A program made the position numbers and the translations under genes. The notes beneath the pieces are model-generated. The model had not been told where the DNA came from. It searched no databases and was given only the letters and a program-made list of their open reading frames with translations. From positions 1,035,608-1,099,607 of the forward strand of contig NZ_CP101620.1 in NCBI RefSeq assembly GCF_024399475.1: 64,000 bases of DNA, in the 5' to 3' direction. Below are positions 1-9,502 of this stretch, one piece after another. The DNA comes from Allocoprobacillus halotolerans (GTDB taxonomy: Bacteria; Bacillota_I; Bacilli_A; Erysipelotrichales; Coprobacillaceae). The number at the start of each line of letters is the position of its first letter. The first letter of the stretch is position 1.

Positions 1-345
1 CGAACCTTCAAAATATGTAATTTTGGCGTCTTCGCCACCTAATTCAATCGCAACATCCGTTTGTGGAATATATGTTTCAATTGTCTTGGTACAGGCAATG
101 ACTTCTTGGACAAACTTTACATTTAACGATTGAGAGATAGATAATCCCCCTGATCCTGTAATGACAGGGTGAATTTCAATATGAGGATACTCTTTATTGA
201 TTTCTTCTAATAATGTCAAAATTGTATTTCTAACATCTGAATTATGTCTGACATAACGAGAAAATAAACATGTATCCTTTTCATCTGTTAAATAAGCTTT
301 TACGGTTGTAGAACCTACATCAATTCCTAAATAATATTGACTCAT
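1..345 (-). CDS. Acyl-CoA dehydratase activase (BadF/BadG/HgdC ATPase family), 5' part only
   Basis: Only the first 115 residues are in the window; the gene runs off the left edge. The N-terminus reads YYLGIDVGSTTVKAYL, the phosphate-1 loop of the ASKHA ATPase fold, and further on ELGGEDAKI, typical of 2-hydroxyacyl-CoA dehydratase activators. In this family the ATPase transfers an electron to a partner dehydratase through a [4Fe-4S] cluster. In Bacillota such an N-terminus often heads a very long protein (over 1000 residues) with DUF2229 regions, but the remainder is not visible. The start is the ATG at 343-345 preceded by GGAGAAG. Family assignment is firm; substrate and partner are unknown. 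Confidence 0.85.
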   Translation of the reverse strand, partial: MSQYYLGIDVGSTTVKAYLTDEKDTCLFSRYVRHNSDVRNTILTLLEEINKEYPHIEIHPVITGSGGLSISQSLNVKFVQEVIACTKTIETYIPQTDVAIELGGEDAKITYFEGS

Positions 346-423
346 AACACTTCTCCTTTAAACATAACCACTCAGTAGTTTTTAACTATATCTTATTTCG
401 ACATAATCTTCAATTCATTTGCA

Positions 424-850
424 TTACTTTAAATCTTTAATGATTTGATTAATCTTACCAGATAAACGTAAGTATTCTTTAGTATCTTCGTCTCCTAGAT
501 GTTCTAAAAGAGTTACAAAATAACTTTCTATTTCTTTTTTCTTTCATAAGCAAATGCTTTTCCCTTATCTGTAATAAAAACTCTTATCTTTCTTTTATCC
601 AAAGGATCTTCTTCTCTTTTATGAATCCTTTTTTAGATAAAGTATTTAAAACTGCAGCTACCCTTGATGTATTAATATCAAAACGTTGACTAATTTCCGA
701 TGCACAAACACCATCTCCGCCCATTAAATAAATCAGGACAGCACCTTCCCCTCTAGCAATTTCACTGATATCACCATGACAGAATTTAAAAGACTGTTCA
801 TTCTCTATCATATATCCTATTAATTCTCTAGCATATTTTTGATAATCCAT
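424..850 (-). CDS. MarR-family transcriptional regulator, two frameshifts
   Basis: Winged-helix regulator of about 142 residues once two single-base losses are repaired. The first 75 residues hold the DNA-binding part (EISQRFDINTSRVAAVLNTL, then KKGFI), typical of MarR repressors that sense small molecules or oxidants. As written, the frame breaks after KKGFIK near 620-628 (A-run) and again near 530-545 (A-run); the restored C-terminus reads DPLDKRKIRVFITDKGK and ends KINQIIKDLK. Start ATG has GAGGT upstream. It lies between the activase gene and a divergent M20 hydrolase, so either could be a target. The two lesions match the homopolymer pattern seen across the window, so I treat this as a real gene. 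Confidence 0.75.
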
Positions 851-997
851 TTCTATTTACCTCACACTATGAGCATTTTAAACAACTTTTTTGTATTTGT
901 CAAATTATTTGTTATTTTGCCTATTTTCATGAAAACTTCAATATTATTTGATGTTCTTATTTGTTGTTGATAAAATAAAGAAAAGGGGAGATACTTC

Positions 998-2314
998 ATG
1001 TATGAAAAAATCAAAAAACTAGCTGAATTATATTATCCTAAAACAGTAGAATGTCGTCGAGATTTACATAAGTTTGCTGAAAAAGGTTGGCTGGAAGTCA
1101 GAACTGCTTGTATGATTGCGACAACATTAGAAGATTTAGGATATGAAGTGCTTATTGGTGAAGATATTATGAAAAAAGAGGCAAGAATGGGTGTACCACC
1201 AGAAACTGTTTTACATTTAAATTATCATCGTGCCCAGAAACAAGGAGCCAATCCTTATTATCTTGAAAAAGTTAAAATGGGAATGACTGCTGTAGCTGGT
1301 GTTTTAAAATGTGGTGAAGGACCTACGCTTGCTTTAAGATTTGATATTGATGCTTTAGGATTGATAGAAGAGTCTTCTTCCTGTCATTATCCTTTTACTC
1401 AAGGTTTTGCCTCTGTGCATCGAGGAACTATGCATGCTTGTGGACATGATGGACATACAGCTATTGGTTTAGCAACCGCCAAGATTCTCATGGATATTAA
1501 GGAACATCTTCATGGAACGATTAAACTTATTTTTCAGCCTGCTGAAGAAGGTGTGATGGGAGCAAGAAGTATTGCAGAAAGTGGTTTTCTAAATGATGTT
1601 GATTATATTTGTGCTGCGCATATTATGCCTCAAGAAAATCAACCCTATGATTTGTATTTTGGAATGAATGAATCGTTTGCGACTACCAAATTAGATGTGA
1701 CTTATCATGGCGTATCAACGCATGCGGCTGAATCTCCACAGTTTGGTAAAAACGCCCTATTGTCAGCTGCTAACTGCATTTTAAACTTACATTCTATCCC
1801 TCGTAACAGTAATGGACAAACTCGTGTCAATGTTGGGACTGTGCGTGCTGGAACAGGACGTAATGTCGTGCCTGAAACAGCCAAACTAGAAATAGAAGTA
1901 CGTGGTGTCACAAGTGAACTGAATCGTTATATGGAAATCTATGCTAGAGATATTATTGAAGGTTCGGCTCGTATGCATGATACTGTTGTTGAAATCAAAG
2001 AAATGGGAAAAGCTTATGCTTTGGAATGTGATGATGATTTTATGAATACTATTCGTTCTATGTGTCAGCAGTATCTTCCTGATTTAAAATTACCTGATGA
2101 AAATCTTAGTCCTTTAGGTGGTAGTGATGATTTTTCTTATTTAATGGAATGTGTACAAGCTCATGGTGGTAAAGCGACCTATATGAAATTATTAACACCA
2201 ATTGTTTCATCACCTCATAATGATGCTTTTGATTTTGATGAAAAGGTTCTTCAACTAGGACCACGTGTTTTTGCAAGTCTTATTTATTATCTATCACATG
2301 AAAACAAGGCATAA
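998..2314 (+). CDS. M20 family metallo-amidohydrolase, AbgA-like
   Basis: 438-residue zinc-dependent amidohydrolase. Co-catalytic metal ligands are visible in HACGHDGHTAIG and QPAEEG, with a further His in AAHIMP and the C-terminal SPHND. The region around residue 65 (ARMGVPPE) and the ending FDFDEKVL match the p-aminobenzoyl-glutamate hydrolase subunit AbgA better than other M20 enzymes, so it may cleave p-aminobenzoyl-glutamate or a related N-acyl amino acid in the cytoplasm. Start ATG follows AAAGGGGAG. It is transcribed alone, divergent from the MarR gene, and ends in a clear hairpin terminator. The subfamily is a good guess; the substrate is inferred. Confidence 0.85.
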   Translation: MYEKIKKLAELYYPKTVECRRDLHKFAEKGWLEVRTACMIATTLEDLGYEVLIGEDIMKKEARMGVPPETVLHLNYHRAQKQGANPYYLEKVKMGMTAVAGVLKCGEGPTLALRFDIDALGLIEESSSCHYPFTQGFASVHRGTMHACGHDGHTAIGLATAKILMDIKEHLHGTIKLIFQPAEEGVMGARSIAESGFLNDVDYICAAHIMPQENQPYDLYFGMNESFATTKLDVTYHGVSTHAAESPQFGKNALLSAANCILNLHSIPRNSNGQTRVNVGTVRAGTGRNVVPETAKLEIEVRGVTSELNRYMEIYARDIIEGSARMHDTVVEIKEMGKAYALECDDDFMNTIRSMCQQYLPDLKLPDENLSPLGGSDDFSYLMECVQAHGGKATYMKLLTPIVSSPHNDAFDFDEKVLQLGPRVFASLIYYLSHENKA

Positions 2315-2338
2315 AATACAGTTTGTATTCTATGCCTT
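2306..2338 (+). terminator. Rho-independent terminator after the M20 gene
   Basis: Inverted repeat AGGCATAAAATACA / TGTATTCTATGCCT (one mismatch) with a 3-nt loop, followed by a T-run. It overlaps the end of the hydrolase gene. Confidence 0.8.
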
Positions 2339-2342
2339 TTTC

Positions 2343-2450
2343 TTATGGTTTCACTTTTTTATAACGTTTTTCTTTTGTCACACCATTATCAATCAATTGA
2401 TTATCCCTTACTCCCTCATATAATAAATTCTTTATTCCTCTTTCTTTTAC
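2343..2450 (-). other. Possible C-terminal gene remnant
   Basis: A minus-strand frame with no start codon reads about 35 residues (RGIKNLLYEGVRDNQLID, then KEKRYKKVKP and a stop). It looks like coding sequence but is too short to name. It sits between two terminators and could be the tail of a lost gene, or chance. Confidence 0.25.
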
Positions 2451-2453
2451 ATT

Positions 2454-2498
2454 AAAAAATCTATATGGAGAAATAATCATTCTTCATATAGATTTTTT
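2454..2498 (-). terminator. Bidirectional hairpin terminator after the HD-domain gene
   Basis: Arms AAAAATCTATATG and CATATAGATTTTT with an inner AGAA/TTCT extension. A and T runs on both sides would let it work on both strands. It touches the stop codon of the HD-domain gene. Confidence 0.8.
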
Positions 2499-3461
2499 AT
2501 TTTATAATAGCTTTTACATAACGATGAAAATCATCATTCAAATAATTTTGCACTGCTTTATTTAATTTTTTATCAATATCTAAAATACGTTGATGATAAA
2601 CCTTGGGATTAATATAACGTTTTTTAGCCTGAACCTTAAAATATCCCTTTTGTGGAGATAATGATACAAGCACTTGATTAAATTGAGTAAAATCTTCAAA
2701 AGTTTTTTTGTTGTAGGATGATTCATTAACTTTTGAATAACCTGTGTTTCTGTTGTATATAAATCCTGATAAGTACAAATACCATTTTCAATCGCATATC
2801 TCATTAATCTAGCAAGATATTCCATACAATAACGATTTGCATCACAAACATAATACTGACTGCATTGAAGCATTGTCTGTGTAAATAAACGTGCAACTTC
2901 AAGATTATCAAAAACAATTTCATCTTTTGTTTCATTCACATGCAAGTGATGATAGATATTCTTGATTTCATCTTGCTTCAATAAACCATAATAAAGAGCA
3001 TTGGATAATGTATATTCTAAACGATCAGCTGAAAGTTGTGGGGTATCATTATCAGCAATGGGATAATCATGATAATTGATGACTTTGTTTTCATCTATAT
3101 GATAACGAAGAAAAATCTTTTGAAGTTCATGATTATTTTTAATCATTTGTTCTGTTAAATTTTCTGTAGCAACTTGTTGTAAATAATCATGATGCATAAA
3201 ATCAATCACATGTGCAAATACTGGTGAGGCTATATCATGAAGTAAAGCAGCGATTACCTGATGTTTATCTTGTGTAAAATGATAAACAATCAATGCAACT
3301 CCTATACTATGCTGATATCTTGACACACCTCGACAATGACAAAAAGGTTCAAACTGTGTATATTCATTCCCACAATTCATACCTACATCTTTTAATCTTT
3401 GAAAAAGCGATGTTTGAATGATATCTTGAACATATTCGGGTATATCTTCATGATAAATCAT
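2497..3461 (-). CDS. HD-superfamily phosphohydrolase, one frameshift
   Basis: About 321 residues after repair. The N-terminal half has the HD signature: SRYQHSIGVALIVYHF, then ALLHDIASPVFAHV, then LSADRLEYTL. Such proteins hydrolyse phosphate esters or nucleotides with a bound metal; no specific substrate can be named. The frame breaks near 2702-2708, where an A-run lacks one base; the restored join reads NHPTTKKTFEDFTQF and continues to HRYVKAIIK. The ATG at 3461 lies 1 nt after the stop of the PLP-protein gene, so the two are very likely cotranscribed and translationally coupled; an upstream in-frame start at 3497 is possible. Confidence 0.75.
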
Positions 3462-3462
3462 A

Positions 3463-4107
3463 TTATTCTTTAAACAAGGCTCTGCCAATTCTGACAATTG
3501 TTGCTCCTTCTTCTAATGCAATGTAATAATCTTCTGACATTCCCATTGATAATTCATGTAATGGATATTGTGGATACTTGGTTTTTAAAGTTTCTAGTAA
3601 TTCCCTTGTTTTTCTAAAATAGATACGTGTTTGTTGAACTTCAATATGAGGAGCCATCATCATTAATCCATCAACAATCAAAGATGGGCAATGGCTCAAA
3701 TATTCCATAACTTGATCCATTTCTTCTTCATCAAAACCATGTTTACTTTCTTCCTTCGCAATATTGACTTGTATTAAGATATGCACTTTTAAACCACGTT
3801 TTTGTGCCTGTTTTTCTAATTCATCAATCAAATGAAAACTATTAACAGAATGAATCAATTCAACCTTATCAATAATATATTTCACTTTATTTTTTTGTAA
3901 AGTTCCAATAAAATGCCAATGTCCCTGCCCATGATATTGTTCATACTTCTCTAAAAAGGCTTGAACTCTATTTTCACCAAAATAAAGACAACCACAATTT
4001 TCTAATTTTTCTATTTCTTTTTCATCTATATATTTTGTAGCTGCCACAAGTTTAGCAGGTTTGACTTTTTCTAACATTTCTTTCACTACTGCATCATTAA
4101 CAAACAT
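3463..4107 (-). CDS. YggS/PROSC-type pyridoxal phosphate homeostasis protein
   Basis: 214 residues, the usual size for this single-domain (alanine-racemase-like barrel) protein that binds PLP without known catalysis and balances cellular PLP and amino-acid pools. The PLP lysine is in KLVAATKY near the N-terminus; FGENRVQ, HFIGTLQKNK, ELSMGMSEDY and the closing RIGRALF are the standard family motifs. I chose ATG 4107 rather than upstream ATGs at 4125 and 4122 because GGGAGG sits at the right distance before it. It is followed directly by the HD-domain gene. In many Bacillota this gene lies near ftsZ/sepF; here it does not. Confidence 0.92.
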   Translation of the reverse strand: MFVNDAVVKEMLEKVKPAKLVAATKYIDEKEIEKLENCGCLYFGENRVQAFLEKYEQYHGQGHWHFIGTLQKNKVKYIIDKVELIHSVNSFHLIDELEKQAQKRGLKVHILIQVNIAKEESKHGFDEEEMDQVMEYLSHCPSLIVDGLMMMAPHIEVQQTRIYFRKTRELLETLKTKYPQYPLHELSMGMSEDYYIALEEGATIVRIGRALFKE

Positions 4108-4213
4108 ATATAAACCTCCCATCATTTTTCGATATTTCTATTATATAATCTTTTTAACATAACTTAAATCATAAAAATATATTAAACATTGGTATTTGTT
4201 AAATAATTTATTT

Positions 4214-4517
4214 TTAAAAAAACCATATTATTGAATAATAAATAATCATACTAAGAAAAATATATCTTATAAATATATGATACATAGTATAAACCATGTG
4301 CGCATTATTCAAAAACTCAAAATAAGTACCAACACTAAAATAACCAGCTAAAAACAACCACATTATATCAATACATATATTGTAAGTTTTTATATTTTTT
4401 TAGGAGCAATTTTATGTCTACCCAAAAATTCATAGGTCTTTTTGTAATGAAGGTATATATTGCTAGAGCAAAAAACGCTATTGCCACTATCCACATTCCT
4501 GAAAGATTCATTTTCAT
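4214..4517 (-). CDS. Small membrane protein of unknown function, frameshifted
   Basis: Starts at ATG 4517 behind AGGAGAG, with a first membrane segment MWIVAIAFFALAIYTFIT. The frame is interrupted near 4390-4406 (two A-runs). Two added A bases give about 101 residues continuing through DIMWLFLAGYFSVGT and ending in a second hydrophobic stretch (YIFLSMIIYYSIIWFF). I do not recognise the family. Its upstream region is separated from the HAAS-like locus by an A+T-rich divergent promoter region. Confidence 0.5.
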
Positions 4518-4741
4518 TAATCTCTCCTTTCTATGTTATTAGTTATATTATAGCATCCTGCGTATTATAATAAAACGCAAATTATATATTCTATAATATA
4601 AATCATATAGTATAATGATTATAATGAATATTGATTTATGTACCTATTTTTAAATATAAAGTGAAATCTTAAAATCATATATTTATCAAAAAGAGTTCAT
4701 AAAAAGATGTTATAATCATGTATATAAACGAGGTGAAATCA

Positions 4742-5086
4742 ATGAATGATTTATTAGAAAGATACTTAGGGGCTGTATGTTCCTATTTCTTTGGTAGAAA
4801 ACGTCAATTTGTTTATCAAGATTTAAAAAATCAAATCAGTCAATCTGCTCATCAATATGAAGATATGGAAGATTTATTAATGAGTTACGGACATCCTTTA
4901 AGTGTGGCTTATTCTTATGGTTATCGTCCTACCCTTTTTCATCGTTTTAATCCTCACATTGTAAACTTAATTGAAAAATTTGTCTTTTTAATTTCTGGTA
5001 TCTATCTTTTTTCTCAACACTTTATTACCTTGAACAATTTGGATGTTTACCATTTCAATCAACTAATCATGTTGTTACAACAATGA
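4742..5086 (+). CDS. HAAS/DUF1700-like N-terminal module with one membrane segment
   Basis: 114 residues from ATG 4742 (GAGGTGAAATCA upstream; the ATG at 4718 has no ribosome site). The first 70 residues (MNDLLERYLGAVCSYF, then a predicted helix bundle, then MSYGHPLSVAYSYGYRP) resemble the HAAS/DUF1700 signalling domain found in front of membrane segments in Bacillota. One hydrophobic segment follows (IEKFVFLISGIYLF). The stop overlaps the next start as ATGA. Either the two are a coupled pair or, as in neighbours, one base is missing and both form one protein of about 318 residues. Confidence 0.55.
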   Translation: MNDLLERYLGAVCSYFFGRKRQFVYQDLKNQISQSAHQYEDMEDLLMSYGHPLSVAYSYGYRPTLFHRFNPHIVNLIEKFVFLISGIYLFSQHFITLNNLDVYHFNQLIMLLQQ

Positions 5087-5695
5087 ATACATCTTCTCTT
5101 ATTACGGCTTTGTTGTCATATCCTATTCTTACAATGATTGGTATTATTGCGATAGCTTTTACCATATTAGCTATCTTAGATAAAAAATATTCTATTTCTC
5201 AAGATTTAGACTTAAATTGGAATTTGGAAATTTTAGATCGTTTACCACATCCATCACATTATCCAAATCATAGCGTTGAAACCATCTTTATGCTTATCTT
5301 TATTATTTTCTTTATTGCTTATGCGATCTTTTTTCCAGTGATCTAATTATCAGAATCCAACATGAATCTTATCAAATGATTCATATGATGATTTATTTCT
5401 TTCAACCATTTATTATGATAATCATCTTTGATTATTTTATTGATATGACAAAAAAATATATACAAAAAAGTATTTAAAATATAGTTTTATTATTAATCTT
5501 TTTAATATTGTTTCACTTAGTGTCTTTGTGATTAATTCTCATTTCTTAAATAACTATTTATTACCTTATAATATGAATTTTGAATATATGCTTGTCAATG
5601 CCTTTATTATTATTGCTTTATGTTTTATTTATTTTATTTCTTTATATAAACTCTTTAGAAATATTAAATCTTATCGTTTCCTATTTAAAAAATAG
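5083..5695 (+). CDS. Multi-pass membrane protein, likely the rest of the HAAS-like protein; two frameshifts
   Basis: Opens with a hydrophobic segment (PILTMIGIIAIAFTILAIL), a soluble loop, then a second segment before the frame is lost at a T-run near 5325. Adding one T continues through SSDLIIRIQHESY and a third segment (FFQPFIMIIIFDYF). A second lost base in the A-run near 5466 leads to two further segments and the end SYRFLFKK. Restored length is 204 residues with five or so membrane helices. Function unknown. All lesions sit in homopolymers. It may be one gene with the preceding ORF. Confidence 0.5.
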
Positions 5696-5718
5696 ACCTT
5701 AGCATACTAAGGTCTATT
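5688..5718. terminator. Convergent bidirectional terminator
   Basis: Inverted repeat AAATAGACCTTAG / CTAAGGTCTATTT around a CATA loop, between the plus-strand membrane gene and minus-strand metG; serves both. Confidence 0.85.
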
Positions 5719-5721
5719 TCA

Positions 5722-7644
5722 CTATCTAATCTTTGTTCCATTAGGTAAGTTTTCAACACTCACAAGTTCTAACATTTTTTTCTTAGAACCCGCTAAAATC
5801 ATACCTTGAGATTCCACACCACGTAATTTTGCAGGTTTTAAGTTTGATACAACAATAACTTTTTTACCTATCATTTCTTCTGGTGTATAGAAATCTGCAA
5901 TGCCACTAACAATTTGTCTTGTTTCTTTTCCAATATTAATTTGAGAAACTAACAATTTATCAGCATCAGGATGTTTTTCACATTTTTCAACTGTTCCAAC
6001 AACCAATTCAATTTTCGCAAAATCATCAATTGTAATTTGATTATCATCTTGTTTTTCTTCTTTTTTTGCTGGTTGTAATGCATTGACTTGTTTTTCAACT
6101 TCTTTTGGATCAAGTCTAGCAAATAATTGTTGTGGTTTATCAGTCACTTTTGAACCTTCTTTATATAAACCAAAAGTTGTTAAATCTTGGAAAGTTCTTT
6201 GATCTGTATTGATTTGATTTAAGATCTTTGTTGAAGTTGAAGGCATATATGGTTCTAATGCAATGGCTGCAAAACGAATCGCTTCAATTAAGTTATATAA
6301 AACTGTTGCTAGACGATCTTTCTTGCTTTCATCTTTTGCAAGTGCCCAAGGCATTGTATCATCAATATATTTGTTTGTTCTTCTTAATAAGACAAAGATT
6401 TCATCTAAAGCTTTAGATGCTTTGAATTCATCCATATATTGTTGTACTTTTTGAGGCATTGCTAGAGCGATTTGTTTTAATTCTTCATCAACAGGTTCAC
6501 TGACTTGTGGATTTGTCACAACACCATCAAAGTATTTATTTGTCATCGCAATTGTTCTATTGACTAAGTTTCCAAGAATGTTTGCTAAATCTGAATTAAT
6601 GCGTTCTACTAATAAATCCCATGTAATACTTCCATCATTATCGTATGGAATTTCATGTAAAACATAATATCTTACAGCATCTACACCAAAAATACGTACT
6701 AAATCATCAGCATAAATAACATTTCCTTTAGATTTAGACATCTTGCTTTCCCCTTGTAATAACCAAGGATGTCCAAACACTTGTTTTGGTAAAGGAATAT
6801 CTAAAGCCATCAACATAATTGGCCAATAAATCGTATGGAATCTAACAATATCTTTACCGATTAAGTGTAAATCAGCAGGCCAGTATTTTTTATAAAGTTC
6901 ACCATGATTACCATCAACATCATAACCTAATCCTGTAATATAGTTTGTTAAAGCATCAATCCATACATAAACCACATGTTTTGGATCAAAATCAACAGGA
7001 ATAGACCATTTAAATGTTGTACGTGATACACATAAATCTTGTAAACCTGGTTTTAAGAAGTTATTCATCATTTCATTTTTTCTTGATACAGGTTGAATAA
7101 ATTCAGGATGTTCTTCAATATGCTGAATTAAACGATCAGCATATTTAGATAATTTAAAGAAATAGGCTTCTTCTTTTGCATCATGCACTTCACCACCACA
7201 ATCAGGACATTTTCCATCAACTAATTGTGATTCTGTAAAGAATGACTCACAAGCTGTACAATATTTTCCTTCATAATGTCCTAAATAAATATCTCCCTGA
7301 TCATATAATTTCTTAAAGATTTTTTGAACTTGTTTAATATGGTATTCATCTGTTGTACGCATAAAACGGTCATATGTTGTATCCATCATATCCCAGATAT
7401 TTTTGACGATAGCTGCTTTTTCATCAACAAATTGTTTTGGTGCAATACCAGCTTCTTGTGCTTTTAATTCAATTTTTTGTCCATGTTCATCTGTACCTGT
7501 TTGAAAATAGACATTGTATCCTTCTTGTCTTTTACTTCTTGCAATAGCATCAGCTAAAATAATTTCATAAGTATTACCAATATGTGGTTTTCCTGAAGTA
7601 TAAGTAATCGCTGTTGTTAAATAATAATCCTTTGGATCTTTCAT
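5722..7644 (-). CDS. metG: Methionyl-tRNA synthetase
   Basis: 640 residues, cytoplasmic class I aminoacyl-tRNA synthetase that charges tRNA-Met. HIGH-like motif is KPHIGNTYE near residue 20; KMSKS appears as SKMSKSKGNV near residue 300. A four-cysteine zinc knuckle (CTAC ... CPDCG) lies in the connective domain around residues 130-150. A C-terminal EMAP/OB-fold tRNA-binding domain (ELVVGTVEKCEKHPDADKL) completes the long bacterial form. The reading frame is intact. Transcription is controlled by the T-box leader immediately upstream. Confidence 0.97.
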   Translation of the reverse strand: MKDPKDYYLTTAITYTSGKPHIGNTYEIILADAIARSKRQEGYNVYFQTGTDEHGQKIELKAQEAGIAPKQFVDEKAAIVKNIWDMMDTTYDRFMRTTDEYHIKQVQKIFKKLYDQGDIYLGHYEGKYCTACESFFTESQLVDGKCPDCGGEVHDAKEEAYFFKLSKYADRLIQHIEEHPEFIQPVSRKNEMMNNFLKPGLQDLCVSRTTFKWSIPVDFDPKHVVYVWIDALTNYITGLGYDVDGNHGELYKKYWPADLHLIGKDIVRFHTIYWPIMLMALDIPLPKQVFGHPWLLQGESKMSKSKGNVIYADDLVRIFGVDAVRYYVLHEIPYDNDGSITWDLLVERINSDLANILGNLVNRTIAMTNKYFDGVVTNPQVSEPVDEELKQIALAMPQKVQQYMDEFKASKALDEIFVLLRRTNKYIDDTMPWALAKDESKKDRLATVLYNLIEAIRFAAIALEPYMPSTSTKILNQINTDQRTFQDLTTFGLYKEGSKVTDKPQQLFARLDPKEVEKQVNALQPAKKEEKQDDNQITIDDFAKIELVVGTVEKCEKHPDADKLLVSQINIGKETRQIVSGIADFYTPEEMIGKKVIVVSNLKPAKLRGVESQGMILAGSKKKMLELVSVENLPNGTKIR

Positions 7645-7664
7645 TCATTTCTCCTCCTATTCAA

Positions 7665-7890
7665 TAAAAAAACGCCCTTATAAAAGGACGTATTATACAG
7701 CAGTACCACCTTTTTTTATATCTTTCGATATACGCTCAAAACTTTAACGCAGTTAACGTTTATCTCTCACTATTCAAGATAACAGCTCCCAGCCCATCTT
7801 CATAAAAGTTATGTCCTGATTTCCACCAACCATCAGTTCTCTATAACGCCCTTTTAATCTCTGCTGTTCTTTGCCTTTGTTTTTACTATT
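7665..7890 (-). promoter_or_regulatory. T-box leader (tRNA-Met sensing) upstream of metG
   Basis: The RNA strand contains the T-box core AAGGTGGTACTGCTG (complement near 7696-7712), which pairs with the acceptor end of uncharged tRNA, and a stem I region with GGTTGGTGGAAATC. A plausible AUG specifier codon lies at 7801-7803. It ends in a hairpin pairing ACGTCCTTTTAT with ATAAGGGCGT plus a T-run (7668-7693), the terminator. High uncharged tRNA-Met should favour read-through into metG. Confidence 0.88.
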
Positions 7891-8131
7891 AAACATTATC
7901 AAATATACTCATTATTGTCAACTTTTTATGTGCTTTATTTTAATATGCCAATATTATATAAGATTAAATAATACAGTTATGTCGTATTTTCTTTATTCAA
8001 ATTATGAACACATATTTCATTAATTATATTTATCAAAATATTTAAGAAATAATAAAAATAATTTAAAGTGTATATTTATTCATTAACAAGCTATAACGAT
8101 TATAACAGAGATACCGAAGTATCTTAGATGA

Positions 8132-8959
8132 TTATGAATGAACCAACTGATAAAATTGATGATAACTCATATCTAAATGAATGTTATCTTCTATTTTTTC
8201 TATCTGTTTTTTATTACAATCTTTAACCCATTCAAGATCTTCATTTTTAAACTTATTTAATAAAATTTTCATAATTATTTTTAGTTTTCCTCGTTTTTCT
8301 CCACGTTTTTCTGCTTTTTTGTTTTCTTCTTCTACAAGTTTTTTTAGTTCTTTACACATTTTCTTTCTTCCTCCTTTTGTTTTTTTAAAATGACTTACTC
8401 TTTTTCTTAAGACTTTATAATGCATATTGTCCGGATCTTCACACATTAAATCATGCATCAACAACCCTAATGGACTTTCATCCTGTATACTCGCATTTAA
8501 ATAAATGATATGTAACTTATCCTTAAACAAATCACCATTATCCATAGTTCTTTGAACATGATTAACAAGCTGTTTAGTATTAAATACATCCTTTTCACAT
8601 ATGAAGATAACATACATTTCAGATAGCTTATGCCATTTTTGCTTGGGATAGGACTTACTGCTATCAAGTATACTGGCATGATATCTCGCTCTTAGAGGCG
8701 TAGCATTTTCTATGCTTCGCTCCATTTCAATGTTGACAATCTTTCCATCACTAAGTGTAGCAACAATATCCATCCATATAGATCTACCTCCAAGATTCTT
8801 ACGTTTATCTTCAGTTTTAAACTTTACGACTGAAACATCATCACCAAAGATAGTTTTAACCAAGAGCTCAACACATTTTTCGCTTCTAAACAAAACCTGC
8901 ATGAACTCATTGTCAATAGGTCTAAGCTTTTCTAAAATATTTAAATATTCTTGATTCAT
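8132..8959 (-). CDS. Rpn-family PD-(D/E)XK nuclease / putative transposase (copy 1)
   Basis: 275 residues. The nuclease core is visible as IWMDIVATLSDGKIVNIEMER: an Asp followed by the E-x-E/Q-type motif of Rpn/YhgA-like recombination-promoting nucleases (TIGR01784 type). A basic tail (KKAEKRGEKRGKLK) and a C-terminal helical part follow. Known relatives cut DNA and promote RecA-independent recombination, and are often multi-copy. I chose ATG 8959 because GGGGTGATAAA precedes it; the frame stays open to 9115 without a good ribosome site. It is distant from copies 2 and 3, which resemble each other closely. About 540 bases separate it from the next gene upstream. Confidence 0.75.
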   Translation of the reverse strand: MNQEYLNILEKLRPIDNEFMQVLFRSEKCVELLVKTIFGDDVSVVKFKTEDKRKNLGGRSIWMDIVATLSDGKIVNIEMERSIENATPLRARYHASILDSSKSYPKQKWHKLSEMYVIFICEKDVFNTKQLVNHVQRTMDNGDLFKDKLHIIYLNASIQDESPLGLLMHDLMCEDPDNMHYKVLRKRVSHFKKTKGGRKKMCKELKKLVEEENKKAEKRGEKRGKLKIIMKILLNKFKNEDLEWVKDCNKKQIEKIEDNIHLDMSYHQFYQLVHS

Positions 8960-9118
8960 TTTATCACCCCTTCTTTTAATTTTTATAGTTTCAATACTTT
9001 CAATATTTAAGGAATGATAAACAGGAATTAAATACCCTTCTATTATATATATACGCAAAAGTTTTCCATTTTTCTTTTTATTTCTATAAATTTGTTTAAA
9101 AAACTTTCTTTTCAAGAC

Positions 9119-9163
9119 AAATATAGCACAATATTTGCTTATTGTAAATATTGTGCTATATTT
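9119..9163. repeat. Perfect 18-bp inverted repeat with promoter-like core
   Basis: Arms AAATATAGCACAATATTT and AAATATTGTGCTATATTT are perfect complements around 9 nt. On the minus strand it contains TTTACA, 17 nt, TATATT, and shares the spacer start ATAAGCAAATATTG with the promoters of the other two Rpn genes. It may be the promoter/operator of Rpn copy 1. The remaining bases 9164-9502 show no gene. Confidence 0.6.
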
Positions 9164-9502
9164 CCATCTAACAAAGAGATATTATTAATTGTCTAGAATC
9201 GTGTTAATAAGTTTTTAAGTATAAGCTATTTTTTATGATTATTAAATTTCTGACAATTCAATCTCATTTGAAACAACATACAAGAATTAATAATGTTTTG
9301 GCTGTTGTGCTTATTATTATTTTAATGATAATTCATTTATACAAACAAGAAATACTATTATCAAATAATTTAATGCCCATGATTATTATAGAAACAGTAT
9401 GAGAACTGAAAAAAATACATTGCAAAGAAGATAATGTAAAAATCGTTATTTTTTTACTCTCTTATTGAATAATGATATAATAAAGGTAAGGAGTTGAGCA
9501 TT

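Noticed and set aside
1705-1911. Antisense ORF of 68 codons inside the M20 gene
   Set aside because: Shadow of a strongly supported coding frame with no ribosome site. Similar shadows inside atpA, metG, glyA, dapB and the IS genes were rejected for the same reason.
8181-8393. Plus-strand hydrophobic Phe/Ser-rich ORF across Rpn copy 1
   Set aside because: Its composition is the reverse complement of a Lys/Glu-rich tail; no ribosome site.
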